From: Vibrio gelatinilyticus
GTDB lineage: Bacteria; Pseudomonadota; Gammaproteobacteria; Enterobacterales; Vibrionaceae
Assembly: GCF_022836845.1 (NCBI RefSeq)
Contig: NZ_JAJNNZ010000010.1
Location: 62,001-126,000 of the forward strand
Direction: 5' to 3'
DNA length: 64,000 nt
Every line of letters starts with the position of its first letter. Position 1 is the stretch's first letter. Positions 57,041 to 64,000 of this stretch are shown here, piece by piece. A model generated the notes under the pieces. That model did not search any database and was not told the DNA's origin. It worked only from the letters and a program-made list of their open reading frames with translations. The translations under genes were made by a program, and so were the position numbers.

Positions 57041-57066
57041 CCACTCTCATTGAGTGGCGTTTTTTT
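57041..57066 (+). terminator. Terminator of the vcdRP-like RNA
   Basis: Stem GCCACTC/GAGTGGC with a TCATT loop, then G and a T7 run. It isolates the small RNA from the purine permease 222 bases downstream. Confidence 0.92.
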
Positions 57067-57250
57067 ATCTACACCTATAGCCTTTTATCTTCCGTTTACT
57101 ACACTAATAGTCAACTCGCTTGTTAGGGTACTGATAAAGTAACAAATTCTTACACCTCTGGTTTCATATAAAGCTAAAATATTCGCTCTAGAGTGCAAAT
57201 TCTAGGTGGAATTTGCGTTTTGATAACTTTATAATCCGCAGCAATCGTTT

Positions 57251-57266
57251 ACGCAACCGTTTACTT
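57251..57266 (+). promoter_or_regulatory. PurR operator of the purine permease-gpt unit
   Basis: ACGCAACCGTTTACTT agrees with the PurR consensus ANGCAANCGNTTNCNT at every fixed position. It lies 15 bases downstream of a -10 TATAAT (57230-57235) and 21 bases before the permease ATG. An 8-bp hairpin GCAAATTC/GAATTTGC (57195-57216) lies just upstream of the -10. Confidence 0.8.
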
Positions 57267-57287
57267 TTTATACTTTAGGAATCGAAT

Positions 57288-58580
57288 ATGCTCGAAAGGC
57301 TATTTAAACTCAGCGAACATGGTACTAATGTGCGCACCGAGATCATTGCAGGTATGACTACATTCCTGACGATGGCATATATTATCTTTGTAAACCCTGC
57401 CATTTTATCTGATGCAGGTATGGATAGAGGCGCAGTATTTGTTGCAACATGTTTAGCAGCCGCTATCGGCTGTTTTATCATGGGCTTCATTGCAAACTAC
57501 CCAATTGCCCAAGCACCAGGTATGGGGCTTAACGCATTCTTCACTTATGCCGTTGTTCTTGGTATGGGCTACACATGGCAAGTAGCACTGGCCGCGGTAT
57601 TTGTCTCCGGTGTTTTGTTTATTTTGCTAAGCATCTTTAAAATCCGTGAGTGGATCATTAATTCGATTCCAATGTCGCTTCGCACTGGTATTTCTGCCGG
57701 TATTGGTCTCTTTTTGGCGTTCATCGCCCTAAAGAATGCCGGCATTGTTGTCGATAACCCGGCAACACTGGTATCTCTTGGTGCTATCACCTCGTTACAA
57801 GCAGTGTTGGCGTCAATCGGCTTTTTCCTGACGATCGCATTGGTTCACCGTGGTATGAAAGGAGCGGTGATGATCGCGATCTTGGCGGTGACTGCTCTTG
57901 GTTTAGCATTTGGAGACGTACAATGGGGTGGCATCATATCGGCACCGCCAAGTATTGCTCCTACTTTTATGCAGCTTGATTTCTCCGCAGTGTTTGAAGT
58001 CGGTATGATTTCAGTTGTTTTTGCATTCCTCTTTGTCGACCTATTCGATACTGCAGGCACGTTAGTTGGTGTTGCACAAAAAGCAGACCTAATTGGCAAA
58101 GATGGAAAAATTCCACGTTTAAACAAGGCGCTACTAGCTGACTCAACAGCAACTTCTGTAGGTGCTCTACTTGGTACATCAAACACGACCTCTTATATCG
58201 AAAGCGTATCAGGTGTTGCTGCGGGTGGCCGTACGGGTTTAACTGCAGTTGTCGTTGGCATTTTGTTCTTACTTGCTTTATTCTTCTCGCCTTTGGCTGG
58301 CATGATCCCAGCTTATGCGACAGCAGGAGCGCTATTTTACGTAGCAATCTTGATGCTTTCAGGTCTAGTTAGCATTGACTGGCGTGACCTAACAGAAGCA
58401 GCGCCTGTTGTAGTGACTTGTTTGCTAATGCCTTTGACATTTTCTATTGCAGAAGGTATCGCACTTGGTTTCATCGCATATGCTGCTATCAAGTTGTTTA
58501 GCGGAAGAGGTCGTGAAGTGTCGATGAGTGTATGGGTGATGGCGGCTATCTTTATCATCAAATATATTCTAGCAGCATAA
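57288..58580 (+). CDS. NCS2-family purine (adenine/hypoxanthine) permease
   Basis: A 430-residue, 14-helix-type AzgA-like NCS2 permease. LSEHGTNVRTEIIAGMTTFL, then TMAYIIFVNP, the PGMGLNAFFTY motif near 77-87, and LFVDLFDTAGTLVGV with GTSNTTSYIESVSGVAAGGR are diagnostic for the AdeP/PurP-GhxP branch, which imports adenine or guanine/hypoxanthine with protons. The PurR operator upstream and gpt 37 bases downstream support a purine salvage role. Confidence 0.93.
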   Translation: MLERLFKLSEHGTNVRTEIIAGMTTFLTMAYIIFVNPAILSDAGMDRGAVFVATCLAAAIGCFIMGFIANYPIAQAPGMGLNAFFTYAVVLGMGYTWQVALAAVFVSGVLFILLSIFKIREWIINSIPMSLRTGISAGIGLFLAFIALKNAGIVVDNPATLVSLGAITSLQAVLASIGFFLTIALVHRGMKGAVMIAILAVTALGLAFGDVQWGGIISAPPSIAPTFMQLDFSAVFEVGMISVVFAFLFVDLFDTAGTLVGVAQKADLIGKDGKIPRLNKALLADSTATSVGALLGTSNTTSYIESVSGVAAGGRTGLTAVVVGILFLLALFFSPLAGMIPAYATAGALFYVAILMLSGLVSIDWRDLTEAAPVVVTCLLMPLTFSIAEGIALGFIAYAAIKLFSGRGREVSMSVWVMAAIFIIKYILAA

Positions 58581-58617
58581 TCGACTCGACAATTTTACCC
58601 AAATTTAGGTTTTAACT

Positions 58618-59082
58618 ATGGCTAATAAATTCATCATCACTTGGGACAATATGCACGCATATTGCCGTCAACTTGCAGAAATGCAAATGCCTGCGGAACA
58701 ATGGAAAGGCATCATCGGCGTTAGCCGTGGTGGTTTGGTTCCTGCTGCCATCCTAGCGCGTGAACTGGGCATTCGTTTTGTCGATACGGTATGTATTTCT
58801 AGCTATGACCACGATCATCAGCGTGATATGACAGTACTGAAAGCTCCTGAGCATGATGGAGAAGGTTTTTTGATTGTTGACGATTTAGTCGATAGTGGTG
58901 ATACAGCCCGTAAAATCCGCGAAATGTACCCAAAAGCTAAGTTCGTAACGGTCTGCGCAAAACCTGCAGGTGTTGACCTTGTTGATGAGTACGTTGTCGA
59001 TATCGCACAAGACACATGGATTGAACAACCATGGGATATGGTTCTGCAATACGTTGAACCTGTCAATCGCAAGCAAAAGTAA
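58618..59082 (+). CDS. gpt: Xanthine-guanine phosphoribosyltransferase
   Basis: A 154-residue type I PRTase converting xanthine, guanine and hypoxanthine to nucleotides with PRPP. The PRPP loop [16 protein letters not shown] (about 81-96) and [20 protein letters not shown] are typical of Gpt. It follows the purine permease and so shares its PurR control; a terminator follows. Confidence 0.95.
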   Translation: MANKFIITWDNMHAYCRQLAEMQMPAEQWKGIIGVSRGGLVPAAILARELGIRFVDTVCISSYDHDHQRDMTVLKAPEHDGEGFLIVDDLVDSGDTARKIREMYPKAKFVTVCAKPAGVDLVDEYVVDIAQDTWIEQPWDMVLQYVEPVNRKQK

Positions 59083-59104
59083 TCACATTTTGTGAAGTAG
59101 TGAG

Positions 59105-59133
59105 AAATGACCCTGTATTGGGTCATTTTTTTT
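59105..59133 (+). terminator. Terminator after gpt
   Basis: Stem AAATGACCC/GGGTCATTT with a TGTATT loop and a T run. It overlaps the open frame upstream of frsA, arguing that frsA starts later. Confidence 0.9.
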
Positions 59134-59175
59134 ATTACTATAAAGGGAATGAAACACAACAGTACGAAGTGCATT

Positions 59176-60423
59176 ATGTCGGAAGATACGAGCAAGAACA
59201 TCTCAGAAACACTGTTTAAAAAGCATACTCAAGCTAAGGAAACATCTGGTTTGACCCACTATATGCCGAGCAGTCAGCAGATGTTAGACGAAAAGCAACG
59301 AGAGCAACCTACGTTTTGGTATCGAAACTTACTCCGATTGCAATGGGTTTGGCAGGGAGTCGATCCGATTGAGCAAGAAGCGGTATTGGCAAAAATTGCC
59401 AGCTCGGCTCATTCAAGAACTTCAGACGATTGGCTTGATACGGTAATGGGCTACCATGGTGGTAACTGGAATTATGAGTGGACCAAACTGGGCATGCAGC
59501 ATCAAAAAGTGGCCAATGGTTTACAAGGCAATGATTCGGCGGAAGAGCTATTTAGAGCTGCGCTTTGTTTCAGTATCGCAGGCTATCCGCATTTGAAAAA
59601 TGACAACTTAGCTCTTCAAGCTCAAGTCTTAGCAAACTCGGCTTATACTGAAGCGGCAAAGCGTACTAAGTTCACTATTAAGAAAATCGAAGTTCCTTAT
59701 AAAAATCGAAGAATCATTGCCAACCTGCACCTTGCGAGTACAGACAAACCTCAACCAGTGGTTATTGTCAGTGCCGGCCTAGACAGCTTACAAACAGATA
59801 TGTGGCGATTGTTTCGTGATTACCTCGCTCCTCAAGGGATAGCGATGCTGACCGTCGACATGCCCTCTATCGGCCACAGTTCACATTGGCCATTAACGGA
59901 AGATACATCCTGTTTGCATCAAGCTGTATTGAATGAATTGAGAGAAGTACCTTGGGTTGATCATTTTAGTGTTGGGTTATTGGGCTTTCGTTTCGGCGGC
60001 AATGCTATGGTTCGTCTTAGCTTTTTGGAGCCAGAGAAAGTCAAAGCCTGTGTTTCATTGGGGGCGCCTATCCACGATTGTTTAGCGACGCCATCCAAAG
60101 TTAAGCAGATGCCAAAAATGTATTTGGATATGTTGGGCTCAAGGCTCGGAAAGGAGGTGGTGGATATCAATAGTCTTTCTGGACAGTTAATGGCCTGGTC
60201 ACTCAAGGTTCAGGGCTTTCTCACCTCTAGGCGAACAAAAGTACCCATTTTAGCGATGGGGCTAGAAGGCGACATGATCTCACCTTATTCAGACAATAAG
60301 CTGGTCGCCATGTTTAGTCAGTATGGTAAAGCGAAGCAAATTCCTGCGAAAGGCATAGCAAAAGGCTACGAAGAGTCTTTGAGTCTGTCCATTAAATGGT
60401 TAAAAGATGAATTAAAAGGGTGA
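59176..60423 (+). CDS. frsA: FrsA esterase (fermentation-respiration switch protein)
   Basis: A 415-residue alpha/beta-hydrolase. Similarity to FrsA is clear in NLSETLF-like start, GYHGGNWNYEWTKLGM, VDHFSVGLLGFRFGGNAMVRL and PEKVKACVSLGAPIH; the nucleophile elbow has Gly-Phe-Arg-Phe-Gly in place of Gly-x-Ser-x-Gly, as in E. coli FrsA. FrsA binds unphosphorylated IIA-Glc and was proposed to favour fermentation; its chemistry has been disputed. The Met at 59176 is used because the longer frame begins inside the gpt terminator. Upstream gpt and downstream crl are the same neighbours as in enterobacteria. Confidence 0.92.
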   Translation: MSEDTSKNISETLFKKHTQAKETSGLTHYMPSSQQMLDEKQREQPTFWYRNLLRLQWVWQGVDPIEQEAVLAKIASSAHSRTSDDWLDTVMGYHGGNWNYEWTKLGMQHQKVANGLQGNDSAEELFRAALCFSIAGYPHLKNDNLALQAQVLANSAYTEAAKRTKFTIKKIEVPYKNRRIIANLHLASTDKPQPVVIVSAGLDSLQTDMWRLFRDYLAPQGIAMLTVDMPSIGHSSHWPLTEDTSCLHQAVLNELREVPWVDHFSVGLLGFRFGGNAMVRLSFLEPEKVKACVSLGAPIHDCLATPSKVKQMPKMYLDMLGSRLGKEVVDINSLSGQLMAWSLKVQGFLTSRRTKVPILAMGLEGDMISPYSDNKLVAMFSQYGKAKQIPAKGIAKGYEESLSLSIKWLKDELKG

Positions 60424-60551
60424 CATTTATGTGAAATTAGTGAAATATTAAATGGTTGCGGTGTCAATTATCAGTTTTTGGTATTTAAAATAACAATTCC
60501 ACAACCGTTGCAATGTATTCGCTAATTTCATTTCTGAAACGGAGTTCATCT

Positions 60552-60941
60552 ATGTCCGATAAGTCGAGTAACCCTACACATTACCGCTTAATTACAGCAC
60601 TAAAAGCAGTTGGTCCTTACCTTAGAGAGCCTCTTTCTAACGAAAAAAACTACCACTTTGACTGCCTCTCTGTCTGCGTTGACGATAAACAGTCACCTGA
60701 AGATCGCGAGTTCTGGGGGTGGTGGCTTGATCTTTCATTTAATGGTAAAAGCTTTGAAGCTCGTTATCATCTCGGCCTATACAATCAGGTTGGCGAGTGG
60801 GTTAATGAAAATGTACCCGCGAGCGCGATTCAAGAGATTAATCGAACTCAAGAAGCATTTCACAATAAATTAGTGAATATGCTTGATGAAAAATTTTCAT
60901 TGTCAGTGAGTATTCATGAAGAGTCCGTAGAATTCGTTTAA
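60552..60941 (+). CDS. crl: Crl, sigma-S assembly factor
   Basis: A 129-residue protein with the Crl signature FDCLSVCVDDKQSPEDREFW, followed by GWWLDLSF. Crl binds sigma-S (RpoS) and helps it assemble with core RNA polymerase. The Met at 60552 (after CGGAG) is chosen over an upstream Met at 60513. The order frsA-crl-proBA is conserved in gammaproteobacteria. Confidence 0.93.
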   Translation: MSDKSSNPTHYRLITALKAVGPYLREPLSNEKNYHFDCLSVCVDDKQSPEDREFWGWWLDLSFNGKSFEARYHLGLYNQVGEWVNENVPASAIQEINRTQEAFHNKLVNMLDEKFSLSVSIHEESVEFV

Positions 60942-61089
60942 CGCTTACAAACCATCAATTCAGGCTCTATCATATTGGTAGAGTCTGAGTGAGTAATTTC
61001 CTGCCTCGTCACTTTTTTCTTGTACAAATCATATTTGATTGTTAAAACATCATTCCTTAGTCGATCAATTCATCTCAATAATAGAATAA

Positions 61090-62232
61090 ATGACAGCTGA
61101 TAATAACCTTTGCCAAGACTCCACGGTTAAGCAAACCGTCGTCGTTAAATTAGGAACAAGTGTTCTTACAGGGGGTTCACTAGCGCTTAATAAAGCGCAT
61201 ATGGTTGAGCTCGTTAGACAATGTGCTGAGCTTAAAAAGCTTGGCCACTCTGTAGTGATGGTCTCTTCAGGCGCGATTGCTGCAGGGCGTGAGCATTTAG
61301 ATTACCCCGCACTCCCTAATTCAATGGCAAGTAAACAGCTACTCGCGGCGGTGGGACAAAGTCAGCTCATCCAAGTATGGGAGTCATTATTTTCTATCTA
61401 TGGCCTAAAAATAGGCCAGATGCTACTAACTCGAGCCGACCTAGAGGACCGAGAACGCTTCCTGAACGCTCGAGATACGATAAACGCTTTGGTGGCCAAT
61501 GATATTATTCCTGTAGTCAATGAAAATGATGCCGTTGCAACCAATGAAATAAAAGTTGGCGATAACGACAACTTGTCCGCATTAGTCGGGATTTTATGTG
61601 GTGCGGACAAACTATTGCTCTTGACCGATCAACGAGGGTTATTTACGGCTGACCCGCGTAAAGATCCTAATGCAGAACTCATTAAAGAAGTCACGACCAT
61701 CGACGAGACCTTAAAGAAAATCGCGGGCGGAAGTGGCACCACCTTGGGCACCGGCGGGATGGCAACGAAATTACAAGCCGCCGATATTGCTCGCCATGCA
61801 GGTATCGAAGTTATCATTGCCGCCGGTAGTGCAGACAATGTCATTACTGATTCGGTGTCGGAAACCCCTCACGGGACCCGTTTTTTACCGCTGACCGAGG
61901 CCTTAGAAAACCGAAAACGATGGATTTTAGCCGGGCCAGCAGCAGCAGGAGATGTGATCATCGATGATGGAGCGGTAGCTGCCGTTATCGGCAAGGGAAG
62001 CAGCCTATTAGCAAAAGGCGTGATGAAAGTAACAGGTCAGTTTGCTCGCGGTGACGTCGTGCGCGTGACAACAGAAAAAGGGCTTTTGGTTGCTAAAGGA
62101 ATTAGCGGCTATTCAAATGGCGATTTATCTAAAATCACGGGTAAACATAGCAAGGATATTGGTAGTATCTTAGGTTATGACTACGGCTCTGAAGTGATAC
62201 ATAGAGATGATCTCGTCGTTATTCAAGAATAA
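61090..62232 (+). CDS. proB: Glutamate 5-kinase
   Basis: A 380-residue gamma-glutamyl kinase, first step of proline synthesis. The kinase motif [13 protein letters not shown] is at about 16-28, with [31 protein letters not shown] and [18 protein letters not shown]; a C-terminal PUA domain begins near 280. It is feedback-inhibited by proline. proA begins 18 bases downstream (operon). Confidence 0.97.
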   Translation: MTADNNLCQDSTVKQTVVVKLGTSVLTGGSLALNKAHMVELVRQCAELKKLGHSVVMVSSGAIAAGREHLDYPALPNSMASKQLLAAVGQSQLIQVWESLFSIYGLKIGQMLLTRADLEDRERFLNARDTINALVANDIIPVVNENDAVATNEIKVGDNDNLSALVGILCGADKLLLLTDQRGLFTADPRKDPNAELIKEVTTIDETLKKIAGGSGTTLGTGGMATKLQAADIARHAGIEVIIAAGSADNVITDSVSETPHGTRFLPLTEALENRKRWILAGPAAAGDVIIDDGAVAAVIGKGSSLLAKGVMKVTGQFARGDVVRVTTEKGLLVAKGISGYSNGDLSKITGKHSKDIGSILGYDYGSEVIHRDDLVVIQE

Positions 62233-62250
62233 GATTTTAAGGATTTGAAC

Positions 62251-63501
62251 ATGGATTTAACTTTGATGGGGCAGGCGGCAAAACAAGCCAGTTACACACT
62301 CGCGACGGCCTCAACCGCACAGAAAAACCAGGCATTGAAGATCATCGCAGATGAACTAGAGGCGAACGCTGAGACTATTCTAGCGGCAAACGCTAAGGAT
62401 ATAGAGCTTGGTCGTAGCGCAGGGCTCGGCGAGGCGCTTCTCGATCGTTTGATGCTTAACCAAGACCGATTGAAAGGTATTGCTGACGATGTGCGTAACG
62501 TCATTAACCTAAATGATCCCGTTGGCAGCGAGCTAGACAGTAAAGTTCTTGAAAATGGAATGTCCTTATCGCGTCGCCGAGTACCTTTAGGTGTTGTCGG
62601 TGTGATTTACGAAGCCAGACCGAATGTGACTATCGATATCGCTGCCCTTTGTCTGAAGACAGGCAACGCAAGTATTTTGCGTGGCGGCAAAGAAACGTTC
62701 TTTTCCAATATGGAGTTAGTCAAAGTCATTCAGTCGGCACTTGCTAAGGCTGATTTGCCAGCATCGTCCGTTCAATATATTGAGAAACCCGATCGTGAAT
62801 TGGTTTCTCAATTACTCAAGTTGGATGATTATGTCGACATGATCATTCCAAGGGGTGGTGCAGGCCTACACAAAATGTGTAAGGAAAACAGCACGATTCC
62901 AGTAATTATTGGTGGATTTGGCATTAGTCACATTTTTGTTGATGAGACCGCTGATATCGAGCGTTCAATAGACGTGGTCGAAAACTCGAAAGTACAACGT
63001 CCATCAGCGTGTAATTCATTGGACACTTTGTTGGTACATGAAAATATAGCGGCTGAGTTTATTGCTAATTTTGCCAAGCGCGTTGCGGAAAAAGTCAATT
63101 TGGTTGCGGAGCCAAAAGCGCTCGCATTACTTGAAGGTGTTGAGGGGGTTCGCGCAGCACAAGATGGTGACTTTGATACGGAATGGCTCAGCTTTACTCT
63201 AGGGGTTAAAGTTGTCGCTGACATTGATGAAGCTATTGAGCATATGCGTATCCACAACGCTAGCCACTCAGATGCGATTATGACAAACAGTCTGGTCAAC
63301 GCTGAACGTTTTATTAACTCCGTTGGTTCAGCGGCGGTGTACGTGAATGCTTCTACTCGCTTCACAGACGGTGCGCAATTTGGTTTAGGGGCCGAGGTTG
63401 CTGTATCTACTCAAAAGCTTCATGCTCGCGGTCCTATGGGCCTAGAGGAGCTGACTAGCTACAAGTGGGTAGGTAAAGCGGATTATTTGCCACGACCATA
63501 A
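62251..63501 (+). CDS. proA: Glutamate-5-semialdehyde dehydrogenase
   Basis: A 416-residue aldehyde dehydrogenase-superfamily reductase reducing gamma-glutamyl phosphate with NADPH. Motifs include [19 protein letters not shown], and the catalytic Cys near 254 in [17 protein letters not shown] at 62251 is preferred over a TTG two codons earlier because AAGGA lies 8 bases upstream. It completes the proBA operon and is followed by a terminator. Confidence 0.96.
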   Translation: MDLTLMGQAAKQASYTLATASTAQKNQALKIIADELEANAETILAANAKDIELGRSAGLGEALLDRLMLNQDRLKGIADDVRNVINLNDPVGSELDSKVLENGMSLSRRRVPLGVVGVIYEARPNVTIDIAALCLKTGNASILRGGKETFFSNMELVKVIQSALAKADLPASSVQYIEKPDRELVSQLLKLDDYVDMIIPRGGAGLHKMCKENSTIPVIIGGFGISHIFVDETADIERSIDVVENSKVQRPSACNSLDTLLVHENIAAEFIANFAKRVAEKVNLVAEPKALALLEGVEGVRAAQDGDFDTEWLSFTLGVKVVADIDEAIEHMRIHNASHSDAIMTNSLVNAERFINSVGSAAVYVNASTRFTDGAQFGLGAEVAVSTQKLHARGPMGLEELTSYKWVGKADYLPRP

Positions 63502-63521
63502 CCATTGAAAAGTCGATGAAT

Positions 63522-63551
63522 AAAAAAAGCTCCTTGAAAGGAGCTTTTTTT
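63522..63551. terminator. Bidirectional terminator proA/yaiI
   Basis: A 12-bp stem (A7-GCTCC with GGAGC-T7) and a TTGAAA loop, flanked by A and T tracts. Confidence 0.92.
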
Positions 63552-63573
63552 ATATCTGATATGGATATTTCAC

Positions 63574-64000
63574 TTAACGGTGAACTTTAGCTAGGAAACG
63601 ATCCAGTTGATTGGCAAATTCTCGGCGCTCAGTCTGAGACAATGGCGGTGGACCGCCAGTTTGAATGCCGCTCGAGCGCATAGTATCCATAAAGTCACGA
63701 ATGTTGAGTCGTGCTTTAATCGTGTCTTTGTTAAACAGCTCGCCTCGCGGGCTCAGAGCCAAAGCTTGCTTGTCAACCACTTCGTCGGCTAAAGGGATAT
63801 CGGAAGTGATGACCAGATCCCCAGCGCTAACGCGTTGAACTATCTCGTTATCAGCAATGTCAAAGCCACTTTGTACTTGAAGCATGCGAATATTTGCACG
63901 TTTTGGCAGCGGAATCGTGTGATTGGCGACAAAGGTGAACTGTAGCCCCGTTCGCTCAGCCGCGCGGCAAAGCGTTTCTCTGACGACTTTAGGGCACGCG
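63574..64000 (-). CDS. yaiI: YaiI/YqxD family (DUF188, UPF0178) protein, 5' end cut
   Basis: The frame is open to the window edge with no start inside that fits. Reading from the edge, the first residues are [20 protein letters not shown], equivalent to family positions just after the opening Asp-Ala-Asp. About seven N-terminal codons are missing. [13 protein letters not shown] and [20 protein letters not shown] are signature motifs of this PIN-like putative nuclease family; the biological role is unknown. Confidence 0.9.
   Translation of the reverse strand, partial: ACPKVVRETLCRAAERTGLQFTFVANHTIPLPKRANIRMLQVQSGFDIADNEIVQRVSAGDLVITSDIPLADEVVDKQALALSPRGELFNKDTIKARLNIRDFMDTMRSSGIQTGGPPPLSQTERREFANQLDRFLAKVHR

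Larger units (their letters stand above)
56770..57066 (+). ncRNA. vcdRP: Probable VcdRP dual-function RNA
   Basis: A stand-alone unit of about 300 bases: CRP site, weak promoter, a 29-codon ORF, a C-rich stretch CCCC at 56982-56985, and an ideal terminator (GCCACTC/GAGTGGC plus T7, 57041-57066). From memory this matches V. cholerae VcdRP, a CRP-repressed RNA whose base-pairing part uses a cytosine stretch to lower sugar-transport (PTS) mRNAs while its 29-residue peptide VcdP raises citrate synthase activity. The identity rests on these recalled features, not on a comparison. Ends are approximate. Confidence 0.65.

Noticed and set aside
56446..57287. A purine riboswitch before the purine permease.
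   Set aside because: No purine-aptamer core was recognised; the small RNA's own terminator and the separate PurR-controlled promoter explain the region.

Overview
The window is a stretch of core chromosome from a Vibrio or very close relative. The evidence is the toxR-toxS pair divergent from htpG, the complete Na+-pumping NADH:quinone reductase operon (nqrABCDEF with apbE and nqrM), paralogous sheathed-polar-flagellum type flagellins, an OmpK/Tsx-type porin, DUF2850/DUF2956-type proteins typical of the genus, and a probable vcdRP dual-function RNA locus. The species cannot be fixed from the sequence alone. No rRNA, tRNA, CRISPR array, insertion sequence, prophage or integron was found. Gene order, terminators and coding style all look like ordinary vertically inherited chromosome.

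Layout. 1-2.1 kb: small membrane and lipoprotein genes (DUF4156, DUF2956, DUF2919) and a YfeX-type haem peroxidase. 2.2-4.7 kb: two tandem flagellins. 4.8-9.4 kb: a SelW-like/TauE pair, toxS-toxR, and htpG behind a good sigma-32 promoter. 9.4-13 kb: adk (with a striking leader inverted repeat), hemH and a POT peptide permease. 13.2-17.5 kb: rfaH, dapD, LexA-controlled yebG, and a LysR regulator divergent from a TDT-family exporter. 17.5-27 kb: recC-recB-recD. 27-31 kb: an uncharacterised small ORF, argA with an ARG box, a DUF2850 protein and mltA. 30.7-34.8 kb: tcdA-csdE converging on panE-yajL-csdA, the sulfur-transfer and t6A-cyclisation genes. 34.8-38 kb: ompK, a stand-alone LON-domain protein, and an ECF sigma/ChrR anti-sigma pair with its own predicted promoter. 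38-42.5 kb: yajG-ppiA-ampG, rlmG and bolA. 43-50.3 kb: nqrA-F, apbE and nqrM. 50.4-52.8 kb: dinB (LexA box), a GreA/B-like protein and yggN. 53-56.5 kb: an NSS transporter, yaeP and DUF4250 genes, and pepD. 56.7-57.1 kb: a probable vcdRP RNA with a 29-codon ORF. 57.2-60.9 kb: a PurR-controlled purine permease and gpt, then frsA and crl. 61-64 kb: proBA and a truncated YaiI/YqxD gene.

Functional threads. (i) Energy metabolism: all Na+-NQR subunits lie with their flavin transferase (ApbE) and assembly factor (NqrM), behind a leader able to form three consecutive hairpins. (ii) DNA repair: recCBD plus two LexA-box units (yebG and dinB-gre-yggN). (iii) Stress regulation: the ECF sigma/ChrR pair of the singlet-oxygen type, heat-shock htpG, and crl and bolA from the RpoS world. 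(iv) Purine and nucleoside uptake: a perfect PurR operator before the permease-gpt unit, and a CRP plus LacI-family operator before ompK.

No wholly undescribed multi-gene system is visible. The most interesting non-standard elements are the vcdRP-like RNA (a described class, but easily missed by gene finders), the adk and nqr leader structures, and the SOS-linked dinB/gre arrangement. All family names come from recognising sequence motifs; no database search was run.
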